Source: Bacillota bacterium (GTDB lineage: Bacteria > Bacillota > Bacilli > Bacillales_B > DSM-18226). Taken from it: a DNA stretch of 5,976 bases. Numbering within the stretch: position 1 is the first letter of the stretch; each line of letters starts with the position of its first letter. The notes below the pieces were generated by a model. It did no database searches. It was not told the DNA's origin and saw only the letters and a program-made list of their open reading frames with translations. Shown piece by piece: positions 1-5,095 of the stretch. Where the stretch lies: assembly GCA_030705665.1 (NCBI GenBank), contig JAUZQA010000266.1:1-5976 (forward strand). Reading direction: 5' to 3'. The position numbers were made by a program, and so were the translations under genes.

Positions 1-33
1 AAATTGATCTCCTAATGTTTTGAGATGATGCAT
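1..33 (-). CDS. 5' end of an unidentified gene (11 codons, truncated by window edge)
   Basis: An ATG at 33-31 on the minus strand opens a frame that reads MHHLKTLGDQF and stays open to the window edge. A strong ribosome binding site, AAGGGGGA at 47-40, ends six bases before the ATG, and a plausible promoter lies further upstream (96-68). These signals make a real gene start likely even though only 11 residues are visible. I do not recognise the family from so little sequence. The gene is divergent from the HemQ-like gene and shares its regulatory region, which carries Fnr/Rex-like and Fur-like sites. The product may therefore act in anaerobic, redox or iron metabolism, but this is inference from context only. 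Confidence 0.6.
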   Translation of the reverse strand, partial: MHHLKTLGDQF

Positions 34-67
34 ACAGTGTCCCCCTTTTCCCCCATTTAAACTGTCT

Positions 68-96
68 ATTGTATGATGATTATTCATACCTATGAA
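68..96 (-). promoter_or_regulatory. Putative sigma-A promoter for the leftward gene
   Basis: On the minus strand TTCATA (96-91, 4/6 match to TTGACA) is followed after 17 bases by TACAAT (73-68, 5/6 match to TATAAT). Initiation is predicted near 61, leaving a leader of about 28 bases that contains the strong ribosome binding site. The weak -35 box is what one expects of an activator-dependent promoter. The TGTGA-N6-TCACA dyad would be centred near -63.5. Confidence 0.45.
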
Positions 97-116
97 AAAA
101 ATGAAAATATTATTTA

Positions 117-132
117 TGTGATATATATCACA
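117..132. promoter_or_regulatory. Perfect TGTGA-N6-TCACA dyad (Fnr- or Rex-type operator)
   Basis: The 16 bases TGTGATATATATCACA form a perfect palindrome and match the TGTGA-N6-TCACA consensus recognised by Bacillus Fnr (an anaerobic activator of the CRP family). They also match most of the TTGTGA-N6-TCACAA operator of the NADH-sensing repressor Rex, since the right arm continues as TCACAA. Sequence alone does not separate the two. The site lies midway between the two predicted divergent promoters, centred about 63.5 bases upstream of each predicted start, close to the class I activator position. Confidence 0.65.
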
Positions 133-143
133 ACGCGTCTTAA

Positions 144-158
144 TGAAAATCATTATCA
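144..158. promoter_or_regulatory. Fur box (iron-responsive operator)
   Basis: TGAAAATCATTATCA matches the Bacillus 7-1-7 Fur consensus TGATAATNATTATCA at every specified position except one. It matches 16 of 19 positions of the classical GATAATGATAATCATTATC box. G and C at the second and second-to-last positions favour Fur over the related PerR box (TTATAATNATTATAA). The site overlaps the predicted -35 of the rightward HemQ-like gene, so iron-loaded Fur would be expected to repress that gene and relieve repression on iron starvation. Confidence 0.75.
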
Positions 159-181
159 TTGAAAAGGAGATAAATTCTAAT
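153..181 (+). promoter_or_regulatory. Putative promoter of the HemQ-like gene, overlapping the Fur box
   Basis: TTATCA (153-158, 4/6) and TCTAAT (176-181, 5/6) are separated by 17 bases, with initiation predicted near 188. This places the Fur box over the -35 element and leaves a 27-base leader carrying the GGAGTG ribosome binding site at 203-208. The assignment is by eye. Its support is the spacing and the fit to both operators. Confidence 0.45.
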
Positions 182-214
182 TAAAATCGCAGTCTATGTT
201 ATGGAGTGATAAGA

Positions 215-958
215 ATGAATCAAGTAATGCAAACAGTTGAAGGATGGTATTGTTTACACGACTTTCGGATGATCGACTGGGCTAAATGGAAATCAGCTTC
301 AGCGGCAGTCCGCGAAAAAGCCCTATTTGAATTCAAAAACCTACTAAACAAATTGGAACAGATTGAGAATCAACATAACGGAAGCCATAAAGTCTATACA
401 GTGGTTGGGCAAAAAGCTGATCTTCTATTTATGATTTTACGCCCAACGATGAAAGATCTTAATGAAGTTGAAACAGAATTTAATAAAACCATTTTGGCGG
501 ATTTTACAAAACCAGCCTATTCATACGTGTCAGTCATTGAAAAAAGCAGCTACTCTTCAATGCCGGAAAATCCTTCTGAAGATCCAGTAATGAGAGCCAA
601 ACTTTTCCCTGTTATTCCAAAGAATGAATACGTATGTTTTTACCCAATGAGCAAACTTCGCGGTGAAAAAACAAACTGGTTTATGCTTCCTAAGGAAGAA
701 CGAAAAAGATTAATGTTTGAACATATTGACACTGGCAGACCTTATACAGAGCAAGTAAAACGAATCATTACAGGATCAGTCGGTTTTGATGACTATGAAT
801 GGGGCGTGTCATTATTTTGCGATGACGCCTTGCAATTTAAAAAATTAATCTATGCAACAAGATTTGATGAAGTTAGTGCTGTTTATGGCATATTCGGATC
901 TTTTTACATTGGAAATCTTTTGGAAATGGATAGAATCAATCAGTTCTTTCATATTTGA
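215..958 (+). CDS. HemQ/chlorite dismutase-family heme protein, probable specialised paralogue
   Basis: The 247-residue product belongs to the Cld/HemQ family (dimeric alpha-beta barrels that bind heme b or coproheme). Firmicute members (HemQ/ChdC) decarboxylate coproheme III to heme b in the cytosol with hydrogen peroxide. Family signatures are clear: GWYCLHDFR (10-18), VGQKADLLFMILRPTM (64-79), YVCFYPMSK (139-147) and ITGSVGFDDYEWGVSLF (185-201). From memory-based alignment to Geobacillus HemQ numbering, Tyr145, Lys149, Trp157, proximal His172 and Ser223 correspond to Tyr143, Lys147, Trp155, His170 and Ser221, all kept. Distal Gln185 is replaced by Arg183 and propionate-contacting Arg131 by Lys129. 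Start ATG 215 is preferred over in-frame GTG 206 because GGAG at 203-206 is eight bases upstream of the ATG, whereas GTG 206 overlaps it. The gene is monocistronic, ends at a terminator and lies behind Fur and Fnr/Rex-like sites. Family assignment is near certain; whether it makes heme, degrades it or acts on another substrate is open. Confidence 0.93.
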   Translation: MNQVMQTVEGWYCLHDFRMIDWAKWKSASAAVREKALFEFKNLLNKLEQIENQHNGSHKVYTVVGQKADLLFMILRPTMKDLNEVETEFNKTILADFTKPAYSYVSVIEKSSYSSMPENPSEDPVMRAKLFPVIPKNEYVCFYPMSKLRGEKTNWFMLPKEERKRLMFEHIDTGRPYTEQVKRIITGSVGFDDYEWGVSLFCDDALQFKKLIYATRFDEVSAVYGIFGSFYIGNLLEMDRINQFFHI

Positions 959-992
959 TTTCAGGAGTGGCATGTCTCCCATATAAAGACCT

Positions 993-1031
993 AAAAGTAC
1001 CTATCATGATGATTAGGTGCTTTTTGGTTTT
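993..1031 (+). terminator. Intrinsic terminator of the HemQ-like gene
   Basis: AAAAGTACCTA (993-1003) pairs with TAGGTGCTTTT (1014-1024) in an 11-bp stem with one T-G wobble and a 10-base loop. The T-rich run TTTTTGGTTTT at 1021-1031 overlaps and follows the right arm. It lies 34 bases after the stop codon at 956-958. Confidence 0.8.
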
Positions 1032-1074
1032 AAGAAAATTTATCAAATAAGTACTTTTTGTTAAACTTTGAACA

Positions 1075-1083
1075 TGTTAAAAT
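1075..1083 (+). promoter_or_regulatory. Putative extended -10 promoter of the DUF2179 gene
   Basis: TGTTAAAAT fits the extended -10 pattern TGN-TATAAT with one mismatch in the hexamer TAAAAT (1078-1083). No good -35 hexamer lies 17 bases upstream (TTTTTG at 1055-1060), which extended -10 promoters tolerate. Initiation near 1090 would leave a leader of about 36 bases. Confidence 0.4.
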
Positions 1084-1125
1084 GAGTAGGTTATTGAAAA
1101 ATGAAAGAAGTTAAAGGAGTATTTT

Positions 1126-1674
1126 ATGACAAACATTATTTTGATATTTGTCCTTCAATTAATCTATGTTCCTATTTTGACGCTTCGTACGATCTTTTTA
1201 GTAAAAAATATGAGTGTAGCAGCCTCATCGTTTGGTGTATTAGAAGCATTAGTTTATGTTTTTGGTCTGTCTCTGGTTTTTTCGGGACATCAAACAATCG
1301 CTGGCATGATCGTTTATGCTGTTGGTTTTGGGGTAGGATTGTATATTGGATCGCGCATTGAAAATAAATTGGCCATTGGATTCGTTTCATTGGCAGTTAA
1401 TCTGTTAGATCTAAACGAAGAGCTTATTGTTGTCTTACGAAATAAAGGTTTTGGAGTTACGGTCTTTGAAGGGAAGGGCCGTGATAGTAAACGATATCAA
1501 TTAGAAATTTTAACAAAACGAAATCGGGAAAATGAAGTGATGAGCTTAATCGAAGAATATGAACCTAAAGCATTTATCATTTCTTATGAACCTAGAAAAT
1601 TTAAGGGTGGCTACCTCGTTAAGTCCATGAAAAAATATTTTAGGAGACAAAACGAAGGACATCAATCAAACTAA
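1126..1674 (+). CDS. UPF0316/DUF2179 membrane protein (YebE-like)
   Basis: The 182-residue protein has three hydrophobic segments at about 2-26, 36-54 and 58-78, matching the N-terminal DUF5698 membrane region of the UPF0316 family. A cytosolic DUF2179 domain follows at about 100-165. It has the characteristic pattern GFGVTVFEGKGRD (108-120), then a basic strand-helix segment and AFIISYEP (149-156), ending near GGYLVKSM (161-168). Length and domain order match B. subtilis YebE-type proteins. The molecular function of the family is not established to my knowledge; DUF2179 is also the C-terminal domain of YitT-type membrane proteins, suggesting a ligand-binding sensory role (inference). AAAGGAG (1113-1119) six bases before the ATG fixes the start. 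The gene stands alone between two terminators. Confidence 0.92.
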   Translation: MTNIILIFVLQLIYVPILTLRTIFLVKNMSVAASSFGVLEALVYVFGLSLVFSGHQTIAGMIVYAVGFGVGLYIGSRIENKLAIGFVSLAVNLLDLNEELIVVLRNKGFGVTVFEGKGRDSKRYQLEILTKRNRENEVMSLIEEYEPKAFIISYEPRKFKGGYLVKSMKKYFRRQNEGHQSN

Positions 1675-1704
1675 CGATCGTTTACGAAAAATAGTTTTGA
1701 AGGG

Positions 1705-1736
1705 GAGCTGATTACGATTTCGTAATCAGCTCTTTT
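1705..1736 (+). terminator. Intrinsic terminator of the DUF2179 gene
   Basis: GAGCTGATTACG (1705-1716) and CGTAATCAGCTC (1721-1732) form a perfect 12-bp stem with loop ATTT, followed by TTTT (1733-1736). The T-run favours rightward transcription. In the leftward direction the stem is followed by CCCTTC, so it would be a weaker stop for the opposing quinone-reductase-like gene, whose own 3' side shows no clear separate terminator. Confidence 0.88.
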
Positions 1737-1785
1737 AGTATTAAATGGGATGATTTTTTTGAAAAGTATTTCTTTTGAAGATATT

Positions 1786-2364
1786 CTAATGGATGCTTTT
1801 TGCTTGCCGATAGATTTTTTCAAGCCATTGCTGCCGTTTTTCAAACGAAGAATGTTTAACAGAAGCTAATCGGGTGCGTTTTATATTTTTAATGCCGCAA
1901 AACTTTAAAATTGCATCGCGAACAACAATCCATTCTGCGTTTCTTCTAAACAAATGAATATAGAAGGAAGGGGAATCAATGGTATAAATCACCCATGCTG
2001 ATTTGTTTTTTAACAATCCCCTCGGTAGTTTCCCATCATATTGATAGGCAAATCCTGAAGCAAATACACGGTCAAAAAATCCTTTCAAAATTGCAGGAAC
2101 ACCGTACCACCAAATTGGATAAATAAAAATTAGTTGCTCAGCCTGCTCTATTTTATTTCGATATTGTTCTGTATAAGGGTCATTGTGTAAATCTCTTCTT
2201 CTGTGTTGTTCATCAATCACCAAAACAGGATCAAATTTATCCGCGTATAAATCAATCAACTCATATTCCCGTTTAGCTTCATTGAGTCCTTTGATGACAT
2301 TTTCTAAAATTGCATGATTAAGACTTTGAGTGTTAGAGTGGGCATATATAATCAATGTTTTCAT
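1786..2364 (-). CDS. Flavodoxin-fold NAD(P)H:quinone oxidoreductase-like protein
   Basis: The 192-residue product is a Flavodoxin_2 (NQO1/MdaB/KefF-like) flavoprotein, expected to use a bound FAD or FMN for two-electron reduction of quinones or related electrophiles with NAD(P)H. The N-terminal beta strand and flavin phosphate loop are at MKTLIIYAHSNTQSLNHAIL (1-20). The family hallmark YPIWWYGVPAILKGFFDRVF is at 82-101, followed by GFAYQYDGKLPRGLL (104-118). The first strand is cytosolic, with no signal peptide. ATG 2364 is preferred over an in-frame GTG at 2373 because AGGAAG (2378-2373) lies eight bases upstream of the ATG and would overlap the GTG. The gene is divergent from the methyltransferase gene. 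Such enzymes are often induced by quinone or disulfide stress, but the physiological substrate cannot be read from sequence. Confidence 0.9.
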   Translation of the reverse strand: MKTLIIYAHSNTQSLNHAILENVIKGLNEAKREYELIDLYADKFDPVLVIDEQHRRRDLHNDPYTEQYRNKIEQAEQLIFIYPIWWYGVPAILKGFFDRVFASGFAYQYDGKLPRGLLKNKSAWVIYTIDSPSFYIHLFRRNAEWIVVRDAILKFCGIKNIKRTRLASVKHSSFEKRQQWLEKIYRQAKSIH

Positions 2365-2377
2365 CTGCTTCACTTCC

Positions 2378-2509
2378 TATTAGAATCCGCTTCTGTATTA
2401 GAAGGGTATGTATTCTATTGTAAAGGTATTTATTGGTGAATATTTTAACCTTTTTTAAAAAACATGATAAATTTTTATTAAGTAGTTCTTGATTTGGGGT
2501 AAATCTACC
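2378..2509. promoter_or_regulatory. Divergent intergenic region with repeated and dyad elements
   Basis: The region between the quinone-reductase-like and methyltransferase genes has no confident promoter in either direction, although TACAAT on the minus strand (2422-2417) is a possible -10. It contains a direct repeat TATTAGAA at 2378-2385 and 2396-2403 (18-base period), with an inverted partner TTCTA at 2413-2417. AGAA and TTCT also flank a five-base gap at 2382-2394. Near the methyltransferase start there is a GGTA-N4-TACC dyad (2498-2509). These could be regulator binding sites; the repeated element lies between the putative -10 and the start codon of the oxidoreductase gene, a usual place for a repressor. 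Confidence 0.25.
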
Positions 2510-2534
2510 ATAGTATGAGAGAAGGAATTTTTAA

Positions 2535-3104
2535 ATGGATACTCGAGCGAAATGGAACACAAAACATCGAGGACAACTGGAGCAAAAAAAGGAACCTACG
2601 GCAAATCCAAGGCTCGTGAATCTTTCTTCGTACCTTACTGGAGGAAGGGCACTCGATATAGCATGTGGACTTGGGGGGAATAGTTTATTCCTTGCAAAAA
2701 TGAACTATCAAGTCCAGGCAGTTGATCTATCAGATATTGCAATCACTTATATCCAGGAACAAACGGCAAAACGTGAGCTTTCAATTGATCCGCAAAAATG
2801 TGATCTTACGGATATAAACAACCTTAAGTGGCTAAGCGATTCTTGTAACTTAGTGGTGATTACTTATTATTTGGACCGTGAACTGTTTCCGATCGTTAAA
2901 AGGATCGTAGCGGAAAATGGCTATTTTTTTATGGAAACGTACTTTCAGTCCCCGCAAGACAATCAAAACATTTCAAACAAATTTAAGCTAAAGCCGCAGG
3001 AATTACTATCAGAATTTCATGATTGGAAACTTCTTTTTTATGAAGAAAATGAGCATGAGGGAAGGCAAACTATTTTTTGTCAGAACGCTCGGAAAACCTT
3101 TTAG
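2535..3104 (+). CDS. Class I SAM-dependent methyltransferase (TehB-like size and layout)
   Basis: The 189-residue protein is a minimal Rossmann-fold methyltransferase. Motif I, ALDIACGLGGNS (39-50), binds S-adenosylmethionine. AVDLS (62-66) supplies the acidic residue for the ribose hydroxyls, CDL (89-91) is the adenine-contacting strand end, and NLVVITYYLDRELFP (105-119) is motif IV. The N-terminal WNTKHRGQL (7-15) and the LDReLFP segment recall small TehB-like and related methyltransferases that act on small molecules, but the substrate cannot be assigned. GAAGGAA (2521-2527) lies seven bases before the ATG. It is divergent from the quinone-reductase-like gene and converges on zwf across a shared terminator. 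Confidence 0.9.
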   Translation: MDTRAKWNTKHRGQLEQKKEPTANPRLVNLSSYLTGGRALDIACGLGGNSLFLAKMNYQVQAVDLSDIAITYIQEQTAKRELSIDPQKCDLTDINNLKWLSDSCNLVVITYYLDRELFPIVKRIVAENGYFFMETYFQSPQDNQNISNKFKLKPQELLSEFHDWKLLFYEENEHEGRQTIFCQNARKTF

Positions 3105-3108
3105 AAAT

Positions 3109-3138
3109 AAAAAATGACCGGGCATTTTTTTACCCGGT
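3109..3138 (-). terminator. Shared terminator between methyltransferase gene and zwf
   Basis: ACCGGG (3117-3122) and CCCGGT (3133-3138) form a six-bp GC-rich stem around a 10-base loop. Read leftward the right arm is followed by CATTTTTT, a good U-tract, so it is a solid zwf terminator 33 bases past the zwf stop. Read rightward the flank is ATTATATAAC, which is weaker. An alternative rightward fold pairs AAAAAATG (3109-3116) with CATTTTTT (3123-3130) around ACCGGG. It is probably bidirectional, better for zwf. Confidence 0.75.
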
Positions 3139-3170
3139 ATTATATAACTAAGAGTATACGCCAAAAGGTC

Positions 3171-4646
3171 TCAAGTAGGTTCATCCATCCACCATTGAAA
3201 GCCTTTTTCTTTTAAGAGGGCGTCAACCGCTTCAGGGCCCCAAGAACCTGCTTGATAATCGTGGAGGGGGAGGAGATTATCTTCAAATGCATCTAGAATC
3301 GGCTGAACCCATTCCCATGTCAATTCTACAACGCGCCAATGGGCAAAGAAGGTACTGTCTCCGTTAATCGCATCATAGATGAGCCATTCATATGCTTCTG
3401 GAACACTTTTATGTTTGGTCGAATAATGAATTCGTACGGGCTCAATTTTTCCATCTTTTAAAGGGTTTTTACTGTTTAATTGTAAGGATACTTCTTCACT
3501 TGGGCTAACGTCAATAATCAATAAATTAGGAGCTAAATCCTCCTTCTCTTCCTCTTCAAAATGTTTTTCTAAAGGGTTTTTATATTCGATGACAATCCTC
3601 GTTAATTTTTCCTTCAACCGCTTCCCTGTTCGAATATAGAACGGCACACCGTTCCAGGAAGGATTATCGATCCAGAGACGGGCAGCAACAAACGTATCGG
3701 TGTTGGAGGAAGGATCGACTCCAGGCTCCTCTTTATAGCCAACAACAGGCTTCCCCTCCAGCTCACCTGAGATATACTGGCCGCGGATGACTTCTGTTTT
3801 AACTTCTTCTTTTTTCAGCGGCCGAACCGCTTCGATCACCTTGCGCTTTTCACCTTTGATTTCTGGACCAGTAACACATTTAGGGATGCGCATTGCGGTT
3901 AACATGACCATTTGCAGCATATGATTTTGAATCATATCCCTGATCGCTCCGGTATGATCATAATATCCCGCTCTTTTCTCAACCCCAACCGTTTCACTTG
4001 CGGTGATTTGAACATTCGCTACATGCTGATTATTCCAGGTAGACTGAAGGATCGGATTCGCAAATTCTAAAGCTTCCAGGTTCTGGATCATCGGCTTTCC
4101 AAGGAAATGATCAATCCTATATATTTCTTCTTCTTCAAAAGCTTTGTTTAATGTTTGGTTTAGATGGCGGGCAGATTGCAGATCATGCCCAAACGGTTTT
4201 TCGATCATCAATCGTTTCCAGCCTTTTGTATCGGCAAGACCACTTTCTTTTATGTTCAGAGCAATGATTTCAAAAAAATCGGGGGCTACTGAGAGATAAA
4301 ACAGGCGATTTTCTTCGATTCCAAGCTCCGCTTCTCTTTGTTTAACTCGTTCCAGTAATTTTTTGAAATCATCAGGCTGTTTTGCATCAAGCCTGCTATA
4401 GCGGAAAAAGCCCAGGAATTCTTCCAATTCATTTCCGCCATTGTCCTTAGGTTGTGCAAAGGTGTTGATCGATTCTTTTACTTTTTCCTGGAAATCACGA
4501 TCAGTCCATTCCTCAATACCAAGGCCGATAATGGAAATCGGTTTTGGAAGCTTCTTGTCCATGTTAAGATGGTACAAAGCAGGGAAAATTTTTCTTTTTG
4601 CCAAATCCCCGGATGATCCAAATAAGACGAATGTTATCGAGTCCAA
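3171..4646 (-). CDS. zwf: Glucose-6-phosphate 1-dehydrogenase
   Basis: The 491-residue cytosolic enzyme oxidises glucose-6-phosphate to 6-phosphogluconolactone with NADP+, the entry step of the oxidative pentose phosphate pathway. The N-terminal dinucleotide-binding motif is FGSSGDLAKRK (9-19). EKPFGHDL (149-156) follows, then the substrate-binding signature RIDHFLGK (177-184). The catalytic-base region RDMIQNHMLQ (236-245) carries the His at 242, and YIRTGKRL (337-344) supplies another phosphate-site Lys. Length agrees with Bacillus Zwf (about 490). The position after GK, often Glu in this family (GKE), is Pro185. Translation begins at a TTG preceded by AGGGGG (4659-4654) at a seven-base spacing; no in-frame ATG fits upstream and the next Met would remove the NADP motif. 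The gene ends at the shared terminator and follows a 46-codon gene 73 bases upstream on the same strand. Confidence 0.97.
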   Translation of the reverse strand: MDSITFVLFGSSGDLAKRKIFPALYHLNMDKKLPKPISIIGLGIEEWTDRDFQEKVKESINTFAQPKDNGGNELEEFLGFFRYSRLDAKQPDDFKKLLERVKQREAELGIEENRLFYLSVAPDFFEIIALNIKESGLADTKGWKRLMIEKPFGHDLQSARHLNQTLNKAFEEEEIYRIDHFLGKPMIQNLEALEFANPILQSTWNNQHVANVQITASETVGVEKRAGYYDHTGAIRDMIQNHMLQMVMLTAMRIPKCVTGPEIKGEKRKVIEAVRPLKKEEVKTEVIRGQYISGELEGKPVVGYKEEPGVDPSSNTDTFVAARLWIDNPSWNGVPFYIRTGKRLKEKLTRIVIEYKNPLEKHFEEEEKEDLAPNLLIIDVSPSEEVSLQLNSKNPLKDGKIEPVRIHYSTKHKSVPEAYEWLIYDAINGDSTFFAHWRVVELTWEWVQPILDAFEDNLLPLHDYQAGSWGPEAVDALLKEKGFQWWMDEPT

Positions 4647-4672
4647 TGTATTTCCCCCTACAAAATATTGTA
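4644..4672 (-). promoter_or_regulatory. zwf translation initiation region (TTG start) and possible -10
   Basis: AGGGGG at 4659-4654 lies seven bases before the TTG codon (4646-4644), and this decides the start. TACAAT at 4672-4667 resembles a -10 box, but no -35-like hexamer lies 16-18 bases upstream. An initiation site near 4660 would also fall on the ribosome binding site, so zwf may depend on the promoter of the upstream small gene. Confidence 0.55.
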
Positions 4673-4684
4673 TCTACATGCTTC

Positions 4685-4711
4685 TACCCCTTTTTTTAAA
4701 ACAAAGGGGTA
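4685..4711 (-). other. Intercistronic hairpin between the 46-codon gene and zwf
   Basis: TACCCCTTT (4711-4703 on the minus strand) pairs perfectly with AAAGGGGTA (4693-4685) in a nine-bp stem around a nine-base loop. It begins eight bases after the stop of the small gene and ends 38 bases before the zwf start. On the minus strand the right arm is followed by GAAGCATG and lacks a U-tract, so it is not a canonical terminator. It could be a leaky terminator, an mRNA 3'-end stabiliser or a processing site that sets the ratio of the two products. The GGGG of the right arm is not the zwf ribosome binding site. Confidence 0.6.
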
Positions 4712-4719
4712 CTTTCCAT

Positions 4720-4860
4720 CTATAGTTTTTCCATCATTTTGCTAATCTGCTTTCTTTCATCTTCCTTTTTCATTTCCATGCGTGCTTGTTTCTGGGTAAG
4801 ATCGCAAGTCTCACCATTAATCTGATGGATGATCTTTTGTTTCTCAGTATTGTCGCTCAT
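4720..4860 (-). CDS. Small charged hypothetical protein, 46 residues
   Basis: An ATG at 4860-4858 opens a 46-codon frame ending in TAG. Upstream is AAAAGGAG, one of the best ribosome binding sites in the window, nine bases before the ATG, and a plausible promoter lies at 4919-4891. The product is highly charged and hydrophilic, without signal peptide or membrane segment. It has one Cys (19) and a Lys/Glu-rich stretch from about 22 to 46 (motifs LTQKQARMEMKK and DERKQISKMMEKL) likely to be a single amphipathic helix. I do not recognise a family. It lies immediately upstream of zwf in the same orientation and may be co-transcribed with it, suggesting but not proving a link to pentose phosphate metabolism or its regulation. 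Confidence 0.75.
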   Translation of the reverse strand: MSDNTEKQKIIHQINGETCDLTQKQARMEMKKEDERKQISKMMEKL

Positions 4861-4890
4861 ATGATGATTCTCCTTTTACTAAATTCTCCT

Positions 4891-4919
4891 AATATAGTGT
4901 CCCAAAGAGAGTTTTTGAA
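4891..4919 (-). promoter_or_regulatory. Putative sigma-A promoter of the 46-codon gene (and perhaps zwf)
   Basis: On the minus strand TTCAAA (4919-4914, 4/6) and TATATT (4896-4891, 5/6) are separated by 17 bases. Initiation near 4884 leaves a leader of about 24 bases containing the AAAAGGAG site. The phased CGTGCAAA-like repeats begin just upstream of the -35. Confidence 0.45.
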
Positions 4920-4934
4920 TACAGAAAGTGGCAA

Positions 4935-5006
4935 AACGTGCAAAGCAAGCTGAAAAATGTGCATTCCTCCCGAAAAACGTTCAAACCTAGTCTGATTTCG
5001 TGCAAA
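4935..5006. repeat. Four phased CGTGCAAA-like direct repeats, 20-21 bp period
   Basis: Ten-base elements AACGTGCAAA (4935-4944), AATGTGCATT (4956-4965), AACGTTCAAA (4976-4985) and TTCGTGCAAA (4997-5006) start 21, 20 and 21 bases apart, two helical turns each. Three of the four are preceded by an A-run, giving a unit close to GAAAAACGTGCAAA. The fourth copy lies within TCGT-N5-ACGA (4998-5010). They occupy the divergent control region between the 46-codon gene and the lipoprotein gene, about -55 to -118 relative to the leftward promoter. They may be an operator array or a decayed tandem repeat. Confidence 0.55.
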
Positions 5007-5095
5007 ACGATCTCTCTTGACTGAAAAATAAGTCGAAAATTCTCATTTTTAAAAATAGAAAATCATGGTATTCTAAAAGAAAAGGGGATATGAAG

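Noticed and set aside
144..158. PerR box instead of Fur box
   Set aside because: The G and C at the outer positions match the Fur rather than the PerR consensus.
162..171. Perfect ribosome-binding-like AAAAGGAGAT well upstream of the HemQ-like start
   Set aside because: No start codon follows at usable spacing, and it lies in the predicted promoter spacer upstream of the likely transcription start, so it is probably chance or a relic.
206..214. GTG start three codons upstream for the HemQ-like gene
   Set aside because: It overlaps the GGAGTG ribosome binding site; the ATG at 215 has the correct eight-base spacing.
1101..1361. 86-codon plus-strand frame overlapping the DUF2179 gene
   Set aside because: It is an out-of-frame shadow with Cys/Trp-rich, non-family sequence and no ribosome binding site.
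2489..2519. MerR-type promoter (TTGATT, 19-base spacer with dyad, TATGAG) for the methyltransferase gene
   Set aside because: The -10 is poor, initiation would fall on the ribosome binding site, and no MerR-family gene is nearby.
4685..4711. Canonical intrinsic terminator for the 46-codon gene
   Set aside because: The stem is good but no U-tract follows on the minus strand, so it is recorded as an unclassified hairpin.
5017..5022. TTGACT as the -35 box of the lipoprotein gene
   Set aside because: It matches the hexamer well, but no -10-like sequence lies 16-18 bases downstream, and it is over 70 bases from the start codon.
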